NCBI GenBank assembly: GCA_964483465.1
Contig: CAZABG010000003.1
Span: 1 to 61,774 of the forward strand
Source of the DNA: CAZABG01 sp964483465
Lineage (GTDB): Bacteria > Chlamydiota > Chlamydiia > Chlamydiales > Parachlamydiaceae
Reading direction: 5' to 3'
DNA length: 61,774 nucleotides
Shown: piece by piece, positions 1 to 7,301 of the stretch
Numbering within the stretch: the first letter of the stretch is position 1
Layout: every line of letters begins with the position of its first letter
Program-made: the position numbers and the translations under genes
The notes under the pieces: generated by a model
Told to the model about the DNA's origin: nothing
Database searches by the model: none
What the model saw: the letters and a program-made list of their open reading frames with translations, nothing else

Positions 1-162
1 GTCAAGGATGCTGCTATCAAACTTACGACTATCAAAACATTCCTGAAGGATCTCGCATGAAGGGTATTGTAGCAACAAGAAATGTTCCGAGCGCTTAACG
101 AAGTAGCGAGGGTCTCCGAATAAAAGGCCTGCCTTCCCCTGCAGATGATCAAGATGAAACAC
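1..162 (-). other. possible 5' part of an ORF leaving the window
   Basis: On the minus strand an open frame runs from a GTG near position 162 to the window edge, directly after the stop of the AAA ATPase remnant and in the same frame. The translation (HLDHLQGKAGLLFGDPRY and onward) looks protein-like but I do not recognise it. No ribosome-binding site is visible, and the plus strand also reads open for the first 60 bases up to a TGA. It may be a separate small gene, or the far end of the decayed ATPase region read through a stop. Confidence 0.25.
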
Positions 163-171
163 AATAAGACG

Positions 172-1597
172 TTATTCTAGAAGCTGGCCAAAGTCGATAA
201 CCTTGTCAAAATACCCCTCATCTAAAACACCGTCTTCTACTCCATTTACATGAATTAGAGCTGGTCTAATTGAAAAGCGTTTAGGAACCTTCATGCGCTT
301 AATTTTTTCTTCCATCTCTTCAATAATCCGCGGCCCTATAGGATTTTTAGCAAATTTTACTTCACAAACATAAAGAGTATTAAAACGAGTTTGAACCATT
401 TGATCGATTTGACAACCTGTTTGTCTTGCGGCTGAATTTTGAAAAAAGGTCCATCCATTACAATTTCTTACGGTGGAGTTCCCATCATCTTCCAGAGGGC
501 TTTACGATTATGGATCACAAGATTTTCGAATTGCAATCCCATGACTCTATCCAATCCCGAGAGGTTTGAAAACATTAAATTCAAGAACCCCCCTCTGTCA
601 ATTTTTGCCTGATTAGGAGCAATATATTTTAGATAAAATCTTAGATAATTATCACTTAAACGATAGCGGCTTAATTTACTCACTTTTCCACTTTTTAAAT
701 GCCAAGAGAAATCCCTCTGCACAAAGCCGGCTTTTACAAGCTCATCTAAATGTTCGCTATATCCTCCCCCCTTGATGCTTCGCTAATTCTTTACAGATTT
801 GTGTAAGTTCTTTTGGACCATCTGCTAGACAGTTGATGATCTCCCTATGAGTTGCAATACTGCGAGAGAAAATGTCCGAAAATATTTCCTCAAATTCTCG
901 GACGAGTAGGCCTCTTTTCGTGAAACAGAGGTCGCGGATATTTTGCTCTGCAGGCAGATCAGGTCTAATTTGCTCTAAATAGAGAGGCACTCCCCCAGTG
1001 ATGGAAAGAATTAATTTTTCATAAGAAGAAACTCTTTTTTCTTTGGGATGCCAAAAGGCATTACAAACATTCAAGGGAAGTCAAGACCTAAATCAATCGT
1101 AATTCTGCCGACAAATCCTGTGTTGCTTAAAATGTTTTCTTCAATCCAAGAAGAAATTGAACCGCATAAAATAAGGATAAGTTGAGGGTTTTTGCTTAAA
1201 TACATATCCCAAGAATTCTTTAATATTCCTAGGAATTCAGAATCTTTACTTACCATCCATGAGATTTCATCGAATACAATTAGAACTCGACCCCGCTCAG
1301 TATGCTTGGAAAGATGCCAAAACATATTTCCCCAATCGTCTGGATGAATGCTTGGGATCCCAGATCTTGAAAGCTGACGGACAAATTCATCGCGCTGCAA
1401 CTGCGCTGTAGTTTTGCGGCTTGGTGGCGTTCCGGTGAAAAAGAAACTTTTCATCTCTTTCCAAACTCAGCAAGAAGCCTGCTCTTGCCGATTCTTCGAC
1501 GGCCACGAACTACAATAAGGCTTGCACTTTTCATTTTTAAAAGTCCTTTAAGCCTATCCATTTCGGCTTCTCGACCAATAAACGGGGATTGATGCAT
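172..1597 (-). pseudogene. AAA ATPase with C-terminal DUF234 domain, frameshifted
   Basis: A complete gene can be followed from ATG at 1597, with AAGGAG just upstream, to the stop at 172, but the frame is broken at least four times. The first segment begins MHQSPFIGRE and carries the P-loop GRRRIGKS. It breaks near 1455. The second segment (to 1071) carries the Walker B-like strand VLIVFDEISW. It breaks near 1074 just before NVCNAFWHP. The third breaks in a G-run near 770, where YSEHLDELVKAGF continues in another frame. The DUF234-like part (RYRLSDNYLRFYLKYI) breaks again near 474, and the last piece ends at 172. This is the archaeal-type ATPase/DUF234 family, usually about 450-480 residues and often on mobile or plastic regions. 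The reading frames on both sides of each break remain similar to the family, so decay is recent. Homopolymer sequencing error could explain one break but hardly four. Confidence 0.8.
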
Positions 1598-1640
1598 CGT
1601 ATCTCCTTTTTAAGCTCTAGCATAGAAAGGGGCTTGAATA

Positions 1641-1816
1641 AAATCGATCAGCAAATATGCATTTACATATTTACGGCCGGATTTTAACTTATCAAAAAAG
1701 GCCGCAAATCTGTTTTTAGTGATTTTCGGCCATTTTTTAGCGACAAAAAATCGATCAGCAAACTATCAAATGTCGATATGCTGCTTGATTTTTGCATTAA
1801 AAAAATCATCTGCAAA
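1641..1816. repeat. dispersed short repeat AAATCGATCAGCAAA, three copies
   Basis: AAATCGATCAGCAAA occurs exactly at 1641-1655 and 1748-1762. A variant (AAAATCATCTGCAAA) lies at 1802-1816. A fourth, more diverged copy (AAATTAATCCGCAAA) is at 2241-2255. Each copy is followed by a partial or perfect inverted repeat. The array lies just upstream of the broken ATPase gene, so it could be an operator array for it or the terminus or internal repeats of a decayed mobile element. Confidence 0.6.
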
Positions 1817-2246
1817 CAGTAAAACATGCTGTTTAATGCTCGAAAAAAGGGTCATCGAATTCAAAAAATTATACACGTTCCCTGCTGTTCAGCTTTAAAC
1901 GTTAGCGATCCCTAAAATATTTCATTCAGTGAATGCATATTCTTTGGCAACGATCACTTAAATAGGTAATTTAATAATCATTTTGCCAAGTTCTTAAACT
2001 TTCCCCTATTTTGCAAGGGAATTTCCCGGGGAATGTTTGAATTCTCCATAACCTTCCCATTGGATTTCATTGGGTAGGTTTGGATAATACGCGGAAGCAT
2101 GTGGCTATATTTATATAAATATGACAGATTTCCAAAATCGTATCGTAAAAAGTGCCGTAAAAAATTTATTATTACATAAAACGTCAAAAAGTGGCCTTAA
2201 ATCGGCTTTTTGCTATTTTCGGCCATATTTTATGATTAAAAAATTA

Positions 2247-2279
2247 ATCCGCAAATCGACAATTTGTCGATTTGCGGAT
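2247..2279. repeat. perfect 33-bp palindrome (16-bp arms, 1-nt centre)
   Basis: The left arm ATCCGCAAATCGACAA at 2247-2262 is the exact reverse complement of 2264-2279, with a single T between them. The arm includes the GCAAA core of the short repeats found at 1641-1816. There is no U-run on either side, so it is not an obvious terminator. A recombination site, a protein-binding operator or an element end are all possible. Confidence 0.8.
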
Positions 2280-2412
2280 ACTTCTTGAAGTATACAAAGC
2301 ATTAGAAAATCTTAAAACCGGCGGATAAAACACAAAACAATGGTTCTTCCGTCGTATTTAGAGATAATGGCGGAACACGCTTTGCTTTTGACTAATTACC
2401 TTCTTTTGAATT

Positions 2413-2634
2413 GTGAAGCAGCTATTTCACAAATTCTTAACTGTTATTTTTTTGTACAACTATAATAAGGTAATTTTTAGTAAAGCTGTCCTCTTTTTCA
2501 GAGGTACGCTGAAATCAAGCACTCTTCGACTCAAAAATGGCGATTTTCTCGCCGTTGATATCCAATTATCCATTTTCCCCAAAGTAAATCGCATTTTAAG
2601 CCTTTACCCTTTGGGAGAGCATGGGAACCTATAA
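2413..2634 (+). CDS. short unassigned ORF, probably part of the decayed phage region
   Basis: The 73-codon frame starts MKQLFHKFLTVIF and ends with RILSLYPLGEHGNL immediately before the phage portal remnant. I do not recognise it. The first third is hydrophobic; the C-terminal half (RLKNGDFLAVDIQLSIF) is more protein-like than the N-terminal half. No clear ribosome-binding site is seen. It may be the tail of another broken phage gene. Position and company, not sequence similarity, suggest this. Confidence 0.2.
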   Translation: MKQLFHKFLTVIFLYNYNKVIFSKAVLFFRGTLKSSTLRLKNGDFLAVDIQLSIFPKVNRILSLYPLGEHGNL

Positions 2635-2640
2635 TTTTGA

Positions 2641-3402
2641 GAAAAATCAGCAGAAGGACAAAGCCGTATCCCTCATAATGATGGCGCCGTGAAATTAGAT
2701 GGTTGGATCAATGTCCTAACTGGGCTTGGCATGCGAGGCCGAGATATAAATGTCAATGCCCACTTCCGTTTAGAAAAAATATTTGAACATGCCGAACTGG
2801 ATCAATTGTAAAGATCTGATGGCGTCACCCGACGAATCATGGATATTGTACCATCCGAAATGGTTAGACAAGGATGGGAAATCGAAGGCGCCTCGGATTA
2901 AGAGATCAATTCTAAGGTGGAATCCATCAAAGCCAACCTTAATTTGGTCACGTTGCTTCGGTGGGCGAGGTTATATGGAGGGTCTCTTTACGTCATGGGG
3001 ATTGCCGACGGACTCCATCTTGAAGACTCTGTGGATGAGAGAAACATTAGAGATGTCAAATGGCTTCATGTGTTTGATCGCTATCAATCTTTCAGCAGTG
3101 ATGGGACTTTCGAAAAGGATCTGAATAGTCCGAATTATGGCTATCCAATAAAATTGTTCGGAAGCCAAAATGCTCAATTAATTAGCTCTCTTCCAGCACA
3201 AGAACTCGAATAGGTCGCACAGATCGTCGAGAGGGGCTTGCAGGAGGGAAGTAGATTCCACTCAATTACTCATTCAATCCAAGAAAGATTCGGAATTACT
3301 AGACGGCGCGCGAAATTAATCGCGAGAGATCAAACATCTAAATTGAATGCTAGCCTAACAAAACTTAGGCAGCAAGAAATAGGTGTCGAGGAGGTAAATT
3401 AG
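2641..3402 (+). pseudogene. phage portal protein (DUF1073-like) fused by deletion to a Mu gpF-like head protein, with stops
   Basis: One plus-strand frame, read through stops at 2809 (TAA), 2899 (TAA) and 3211 (TAG), gives a continuous phage-like translation. The first part reads GWINVLTGLGMRGRD, then VTRRIMDIVPSEMVRQGW, then LLRWARLYGGSLYVMG. These are hallmarks of the HI1409/DUF1073-type portal proteins. Near 3160 it switches without a frame change to NAQLISSLPAQELE and IVERGLQEGSRF, then RFGITRRRAKLIARDQTSKL. That last motif is typical of Mu gpF / SPP1 gp7 minor head proteins. In phages of this type the portal and head-morphogenesis genes are neighbours, so a large internal deletion probably joined the N-terminal third of one to the C-terminal part of the other. 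Bacteriophage structural genes are rare in chlamydial chromosomes. Confidence 0.75.
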
Positions 3403-3449
3403 CTCGATACGTTCTTCAAATTGCCGCCTGCAACTCCTCAATAAAGGGA

Positions 3450-3866
3450 TTGGCGGTACATATTTTTGTACAAGAAGATTCAAACCGACGCTGGATAAAG
3501 ATTGATTCCACAAGCGATGTAAACAAAATACCAGGAGCCATTCACGCTGTCGCAAAAGATTTTACCGATTGGGTTCAAGTACCAAGCGAAGAAGTGCGAA
3601 ATAATCCACTGATCTACGGCACTAATTTTTTGGACTTAACTGTCTTATCGACTAAAGGCGACGGCGGCAGAACAGATTTTGAATCGAAGCTCGAATTCTT
3701 TGATTTTGTCTTAAAAAATTGTAGAAGAATTAAATATGAATCCGATCTTAGTTTTGTTCAATCTTACAAAGATCGCATTCTTCTAATAGCCCCCAATAAA
3801 AAAACAATAGATGAAGTGAAGAGCCTCTTTGAAAGATTGCTTATTTTAACGAGCCCAAAAGTATAA
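3450..3866 (+). CDS. hypothetical protein, 138 aa
   Basis: This intact frame follows the phage remnant. The start is TTG at 3450, preceded by AAAGGGA; an upstream in-frame start was not found. The protein begins MAVHIFVQEDSNRRWIK and contains hydrophilic mixed alpha/beta-looking sequence (VPSEEVRNNPLIYGTNFLDL). There is no signal peptide, membrane segment or motif that I recognise. It may be cargo of the decayed phage or an unrelated lineage-specific gene. A non-coding gap of about 105 bases separates it from the next gene, which is convergent. Confidence 0.5.
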   Translation: MAVHIFVQEDSNRRWIKIDSTSDVNKIPGAIHAVAKDFTDWVQVPSEEVRNNPLIYGTNFLDLTVLSTKGDGGRTDFESKLEFFDFVLKNCRRIKYESDLSFVQSYKDRILLIAPNKKTIDEVKSLFERLLILTSPKV

Positions 3867-3971
3867 TTAGCCCTTTTTATAAGGGGAAATAACGTCCTTC
3901 CTAACAAACTCCTTAAAACAAAAGAGAAATGAAGCAAGATTCGTCATAAAGGGGATGATGATGTAGACCGT

Positions 3972-4328
3972 TCATTTTTGAAACATTCTAAGCGTTGGAT
4001 TGGCTTCGGTAGGAGCGTCGAAGTTGCTGTAGCCGCCATAATAGTGGGGCATATCCTCAAATCTAACGTGTGAAGGGAAAAAAGAGGGAGGAAGATTTGT
4101 GCATGAAAGAATCTCTTTATTAACGCTGAGAGTTTTGTAACCTAACAGCGCATTCTGAAGATTTTTCCAAAATTTACCGCTGCATGGATTCGTAATTATC
4201 TTTGAAATTTTATGAATTCTTTCGCGAAAGGAATAGCTTTTATACGTTTCAGTAATTTTATATTTAGTAGCTGTTAGCTCGGTTTCATCATATTCGATAT
4301 GGTTATAGCTATAATTGTGAATATTCAT
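3972..4328 (-). CDS. small lineage-specific protein, paralog of the product at 5356-5691
   Basis: The 118-residue product shares an order of motifs with the 111-residue product at 5356-5691. Both have an N-terminal tyrosine/threonine-rich stretch, then KSYSFRERIHKI versus LSYSFKERFNLL. Next comes a Cys-x(2-3)-FWK element (SGKFWKNLQNALLGYKTLS versus CENFWKQFKIVLLGYETIN). They therefore arose by tandem duplication around the phosphoribosyltransferase-like gene. No signal peptide, membrane helix or enzyme motif is visible. The ATG at 4328 lies 6 bp beyond an extended TAAAAT box, which predicts a leaderless mRNA. A tandem YTTAA box is present further upstream. I infer a candidate secreted effector from small size, lack of homology, duplication and regulation. 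Confidence 0.7.
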   Translation of the reverse strand: MNIHNYSYNHIEYDETELTATKYKITETYKSYSFRERIHKISKIITNPCSGKFWKNLQNALLGYKTLSVNKEILSCTNLPPSFFPSHVRFEDMPHYYGGYSNFDAPTEANPTLRMFQK

Positions 4329-4334
4329 AAAATG

Positions 4335-4367
4335 ATTTTATCAAATAATAGTTAAGAGCTTATTAAG
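4335..4367 (-). promoter_or_regulatory. promoter with tandem CTTAAT/CTTAAC box, leaderless type
   Basis: Read on the minus strand, half-sites CTTAAT and CTTAAC are separated by 5 bp (4351-4367; 11-bp period). After exactly 10 bp comes TAAAAT (4335-4340), preceded by TGA, which makes an extended -10. The ATG follows 6 bp later. The box lies where a -35 element would be, as in PmrA- or PhoP-activated promoters. Confidence 0.65.
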
Positions 4368-4379
4368 AATTAGTCGCTC

Positions 4380-5363
4380 TTAAACTGGCTGTTTGTAAGG
4401 CGGAATAATATTTTCTTTGCATAGATCCCGAAAGCATGAAGGAAAAGAAACGCCATCAGGCATTTTCCATTCAGGGACGCATAAAGCGTTTTTGGGTTCG
4501 ATACCCCCAAGATTTTTTACGAGTGGGGTAACTTCAATAGCTGTAGTAATTGATTTGCAGGTCGTTATCAAATGAAGGTTAACATTCTGTCCGGCTCTTT
4601 CTTGTATAGTTTCTAACTGCTTTTTTGCGTGGCGGGTCATGAAAGGAATAATGACATACACGTTTACCGGTTTATTTTTAAAAGCGGCAAAAGCTTGAAC
4701 CTGGATTAGTTTTTGAGTGATTTCATAAACCTGGCTGCCCGAATAGCTGATATCGTCAAAAAAGACGAGATCGGTTGCCGGATGTTTAATGGAAGTTGCT
4801 TGAATGTCGACAAAATGGTCGGAATAAAGGCCAAAAGCATTAGCAAAGTCGAGGCCAAAGTAGTCTCTTGCGATTTTAGCAAGCCACCCCTGGCTTTTTC
4901 CCGCTAGAATGCCGACTTGATAAGGGCGATTATCGACAAGCTCTTTAAATTTTTCGATACAGCCGTTCAGTCCTTCAAATAATTGGTCGTAGGATATATT
5001 TTCTACATGATTGGCTAGATGCAAAAAGATTTCGTGCGTAAACACGGACTTGGCTTTTTCAAGATCGAACTTATTCTTTATAACGTTTTTGTAAGGATGT
5101 TCAAATGAGATGGGCTTTAGTGCGGTTTCATGTACAGAGAGAATTGACGTTTGTTCTTTTTTAATTACAATTTTACCTGTGAAAATACTTTTGACATCCT
5201 TCCAAGTATCGTGCGAGAAAAAATTACAGAAATCGGCGAATATCTTTTTGACAAGACTGGTTATTTTTTGCCATCTTTGTTGAACATTATAGTAATGTTC
5301 TTCCGCTTTAAACCGCGTTTGGTAATCACCATTAATTTCAGCGATAGTTAATTGTTTAATCAT
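4380..5363 (-). CDS. phosphoribosyltransferase-like protein of unknown function, 327 aa
   Basis: The start chosen is ATG at 5363 (MIKQLTIAEINGDY). It overlaps the last 8 bases of the upstream paralog gene, suggesting translational coupling, and GGGTG lies upstream. A start at 5390 is also in frame. The C-terminal half resembles a type I phosphoribosyltransferase fold. GILAGKSQGWLAKIARDYFG is followed by TDLVFFDDISYSGSQ, which matches the PRPP-binding signature of four hydrophobic residues, two acidic residues and a Gly-Ser/Thr loop. The N-terminal half is helical, charged and unrecognised. No substrate-specific PRTase family fits, so the substrate is unknown. PRTase-like folds also occur in non-enzymatic or toxin-like proteins. 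Flanking genes are tandem paralogs, and the cluster appears to be transcribed from the box promoter at 5699-5731. Confidence 0.6.
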   Translation of the reverse strand: MIKQLTIAEINGDYQTRFKAEEHYYNVQQRWQKITSLVKKIFADFCNFFSHDTWKDVKSIFTGKIVIKKEQTSILSVHETALKPISFEHPYKNVIKNKFDLEKAKSVFTHEIFLHLANHVENISYDQLFEGLNGCIEKFKELVDNRPYQVGILAGKSQGWLAKIARDYFGLDFANAFGLYSDHFVDIQATSIKHPATDLVFFDDISYSGSQVYEITQKLIQVQAFAAFKNKPVNVYVIIPFMTRHAKKQLETIQERAGQNVNLHLITTCKSITTAIEVTPLVKNLGGIEPKNALCVPEWKMPDGVSFPSCFRDLCKENIIPPYKQPV

Positions 5364-5691
5364 TAGATAACACCCTAATAAATCTATCATTAAGTGGGCC
5401 GTGTTCAGATTCAGAATAGGTCATTCTGAATAGGGGACCTTTTAGCGAATCAGGAGCGGGTAATCTTCTCATTGATTTGATCGTTTTTACAGAATTAATC
5501 GTTTCATATCCAAGTAGAACAATTTTGAATTGCTTCCAAAAATTCTCGCAAGTAGGTTTCTTAAACATGTTCGCAAGGAGGTTAAATCTCTCTTTAAAAG
5601 AATAAGACAGATAAGTTGTCTTAGTTTCATAATCGACTAAATATAGTCCTTCAGTGCGAGTATAGGTTGATGAGCTTGAATTAATGGTCAT
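5356..5691 (-). CDS. small lineage-specific protein, paralog of the product at 3972-4328
   Basis: The 111-residue product begins MTINSSSSTYTRTEG. It carries the same SFKERFNLL, ENFWKQFKIVLLGYETI and proline-rich tail arrangement as the downstream paralog. It is the first gene of a likely two-gene unit with the PRTase-like gene, which it overlaps by 8 bases. Its ATG lies 7 bp after a TATAAT box, so the transcript should be leaderless. The N-terminus is rich in Ser and Thr without a Sec signal, as is common in type III secreted proteins, but that alone is weak evidence. Function unknown. Confidence 0.7.
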   Translation of the reverse strand: MTINSSSSTYTRTEGLYLVDYETKTTYLSYSFKERFNLLANMFKKPTCENFWKQFKIVLLGYETINSVKTIKSMRRLPAPDSLKGPLFRMTYSESEHGPLNDRFIRVLSND

Positions 5692-5698
5692 ATAAAAT

Positions 5699-5731
5699 AT
5701 TATAACTCTAATTTGTTAAGATCTTATTAAT
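5699..5731 (-). promoter_or_regulatory. promoter with tandem ATTAAT/CTTAAC box, leaderless type
   Basis: On the minus strand ATTAAT and CTTAAC are separated by 5 bp (5715-5731). They are followed after exactly 10 bp by TATAAT (5699-5704), and then after 7 bp by the ATG at 5691. Box composition and spacing match the promoter at 4335-4367. The box lies in the divergent region shared with the gene starting at 5772. Confidence 0.65.
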
Positions 5732-5755
5732 TTTTCAATTAGTTGTTCAAATAAG

Positions 5756-5764
5756 TGTTATAAT
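5756..5764 (+). promoter_or_regulatory. extended -10 promoter, leaderless type
   Basis: TG-T-TATAAT (5756-5764) is an extended -10 element. The ATG at 5772 lies 7 bp downstream, at the usual distance for a transcription start, so the mRNA should have little or no leader. No good -35 hexamer is present at 16-18 bp. The tandem YTTAA box of the divergent promoter lies 27 bp further upstream. Confidence 0.55.
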
Positions 5765-5771
5765 ATTAGAT

Positions 5772-6602
5772 ATGCAAATAGATCTTAACACACCTGTAAT
5801 ACAAGATTTACAATCCGCCCTTAGAGAAGGGCAAAAAACGGCTCTTTTTATTGGCCGCGACGATAGACAAAGCCTACCCGTAGAAGAGGGGTGGCGGTGG
5901 TTTAGCTTAAATGAAACAGTTAATGTTGATCCACCTCTAGCAACTCACATCGTCATGGATTTCAATGATGAAAACGCTATAGCTCGTATCTATCACTTAT
6001 TCAATAAAGTGGTATTCGATTGGAGTACGGTAAAATTCTGTAGTAAGCCGATGGCTTTAGTTCATAATTTATTAATTAATGACGAATCATCGGAAGCAGT
6101 ATTAGAACAATTTGCGAGAACTCTATTCTTAAAAACAGATCCTCAATATTTTGCCGAAAACTTGTACTACAATGTTGATAGCATAGAAGACTACTCATTA
6201 TTAAAACAAAATGAGAGCAGATTTGATGAATGGAAACTACAAGTAGGTGAACAAGAAGTTCAAAAACGAAAAGAGGCATTAAAAGCGGTATGGGATGGCT
6301 CTTGTTTTGCACAGGAAGATCTTGAACATGAATTTAACATCGAATTTATGTATCACATATTGGAAACTGAAAATCTAGAGGCAACGCCCTTCGATCATGC
6401 TAGTGTATTACTAAATAATGCCGAGCTTATATTAAGAGACAAGTATTTTAATTCTGTAACTAGTTTTACAGGTCTTTATCCCCATAGAGATGACGGAAAG
6501 TTAGGCAGAGTTTGGATTTTGAAGGCGCCAAAGTCTGTTAAACAATTTATTTTAAATAATTCGCTTAAAAAGGCTGAAAACTGCCTCGATAAGCTATTGT
6601 AA
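5772..6602 (+). CDS. lineage-specific hypothetical protein, 276 aa
   Basis: The protein begins MQIDLNTPVIQDLQSAL and contains THIVMDFNDENAIARIYHLF followed by KVVFDWSTVKFC. This order (acidic strand end, helix, second hydrophobic strand with Asp) resembles the middle of a Rossmann-like methyltransferase domain. The glycine-rich SAM loop is missing, so I do not call an enzyme. There is no signal peptide or membrane segment. It is transcribed divergently from the duplicated small genes and followed by a terminator hairpin, so it is probably monocistronic. No Shine-Dalgarno is possible if the transcript starts at the predicted site. Confidence 0.7.
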   Translation: MQIDLNTPVIQDLQSALREGQKTALFIGRDDRQSLPVEEGWRWFSLNETVNVDPPLATHIVMDFNDENAIARIYHLFNKVVFDWSTVKFCSKPMALVHNLLINDESSEAVLEQFARTLFLKTDPQYFAENLYYNVDSIEDYSLLKQNESRFDEWKLQVGEQEVQKRKEALKAVWDGSCFAQEDLEHEFNIEFMYHILETENLEATPFDHASVLLNNAELILRDKYFNSVTSFTGLYPHRDDGKLGRVWILKAPKSVKQFILNNSLKKAENCLDKLL

Positions 6603-6604
6603 AG

Positions 6605-6629
6605 ACATCTTTATAAAGGGTGTTTTTTT
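6605..6629 (+). terminator. rho-independent terminator
   Basis: The RNA stem ACAUCUUU / AAGGGUGU forms 8 pairs including two or three G-U pairs, with a 3-nt loop, and is followed directly by seven U. It starts 3 bases after the stop codon of the 276-residue gene. Confidence 0.7.
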
Positions 6630-6691
6630 GCTAGAGTTACGGCGTTTAAATAAAATAATTACTACTATTGATTGATGAATGTAATAAATAA

Positions 6692-6720
6692 TTGCAATTA
6701 AAAACAAAACTTTGTATAAT
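6692..6720 (+). promoter_or_regulatory. sigma-66/70-type promoter of euo
   Basis: TTGCAA (6692-6697) is followed after 17 bp by TATAAT (6715-6720), giving a start near 6727 and a leader of about 90 nt before the euo ATG. This is the best consensus promoter in the window, in line with euo being strongly transcribed early in infection in Chlamydiaceae. Confidence 0.75.
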
Positions 6721-6742
6721 ATTTATCGTAAGTTAAGATTAT

Positions 6743-6760
6743 ATTTGTTTTAAAACAAAT
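6743..6760 (+). promoter_or_regulatory. perfect 18-bp palindrome in the euo leader
   Basis: ATTTGTTTTAAAACAAAT lies about 17 nt downstream of the predicted transcription start and about 58 nt before the euo start codon. It has no following U-run. It may be an operator, perhaps for Euo itself, or form a leader hairpin. Confidence 0.55.
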
Positions 6761-6817
6761 TAATAACATAATATATAGTAACTAATTTTTATTATTTTAG
6801 TTTTGGAGGTTTTTTTA

Positions 6818-7264
6818 ATGTTTACGAACGAACAAGTGGAGACACCATTGGAAGTTCAGGGCGAGAAAAAACTGGTTTCGATCACTGAAGCGGCTAAAAT
6901 CAATAAGGTGACCCGTCAGGCAATCTATGTCGCAATCAAGTTGAACAAACTGAAAGCACAAAAAGATTCAGCTAGATGGACTATTCATCTTGATGATCTC
7001 GCTGAGTATCGTAAACATAAGTATTCTCGTGCTAAGTCAATCCATAACGGAGAGCTTATTTTCGACAACGGAAGAGGCTATTTCTCTGTAAATCAAGTTG
7101 CAAGGATGCTCGGGGTTCCGCCTCAGAAAGTCTATTACGCAACAAGATCCGGTAAGATGACTGCTACCCGTAAAGGCGCTGCCTGGGTTATTCACGAAGG
7201 TCAAGTTGAAGAATACCGTAACAAGTATCTCAACAAGAAAAGAAAACGCAAAAAAGTTGCTTAA
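6818..7264 (+). CDS. euo: early upstream ORF regulator Euo
   Basis: Euo is the chlamydial DNA-binding repressor that silences late genes during early and mid development. The product has two successive excisionase/MerR-like helix-turn-helix repeats. These are VSITEAAKINKVTRQAIYVA (about residues 25-45) and FSVNQVARMLGVPPQKVYYA (about 90-110). Each is followed by a W-x-I-H element (ARWTIHLDDL; AAWVIHEGQV), and the C-terminus is lysine-rich (KKRKRKKVA). This is the Euo signature. The start is ATG at 6818, 8 bases after GGAGG; an upstream TTG in frame would place the ribosome-binding site inside the gene. At 148 residues it is somewhat shorter than Chlamydiaceae Euo. Order euo, recJ, secDF within 10 kb matches CT446-CT448, here with dapF and other genes inserted. 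Confidence 0.93.
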   Translation: MFTNEQVETPLEVQGEKKLVSITEAAKINKVTRQAIYVAIKLNKLKAQKDSARWTIHLDDLAEYRKHKYSRAKSIHNGELIFDNGRGYFSVNQVARMLGVPPQKVYYATRSGKMTATRKGAAWVIHEGQVEEYRNKYLNKKRKRKKVA

Positions 7265-7301
7265 TTTTCTTTAATTGTAAGGGCATAATCGCCCTTACAA
7301 T

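Larger units (their letters stand above)
1598..2412. other. AT-rich non-coding region with repeated elements
   Basis: About 800 bases lie between the ATPase remnant and the phage remnant. I see no convincing gene. A 69-codon minus-strand frame at 1978-2187 has no family features. The stretch contains four related short repeats and a perfect 33-bp palindrome (listed separately). Two longer stretches (about 1720-1762 and 2208-2256) share a diverged sequence around TTTTCGGCCAT followed by an A-run and an ATC-GCAAA core. Confidence 0.6.

Noticed and set aside
1978..2187. 69-codon minus-strand ORF in the AT-rich repeat region
   Set aside because: No family features, no ribosome-binding site, low-complexity hydrophobic start; sequence looks non-coding.
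2783..3124. 113-codon plus-strand ORF
   Set aside because: It lies in a different frame of the phage portal remnant, whose own frame gives the recognisable protein.
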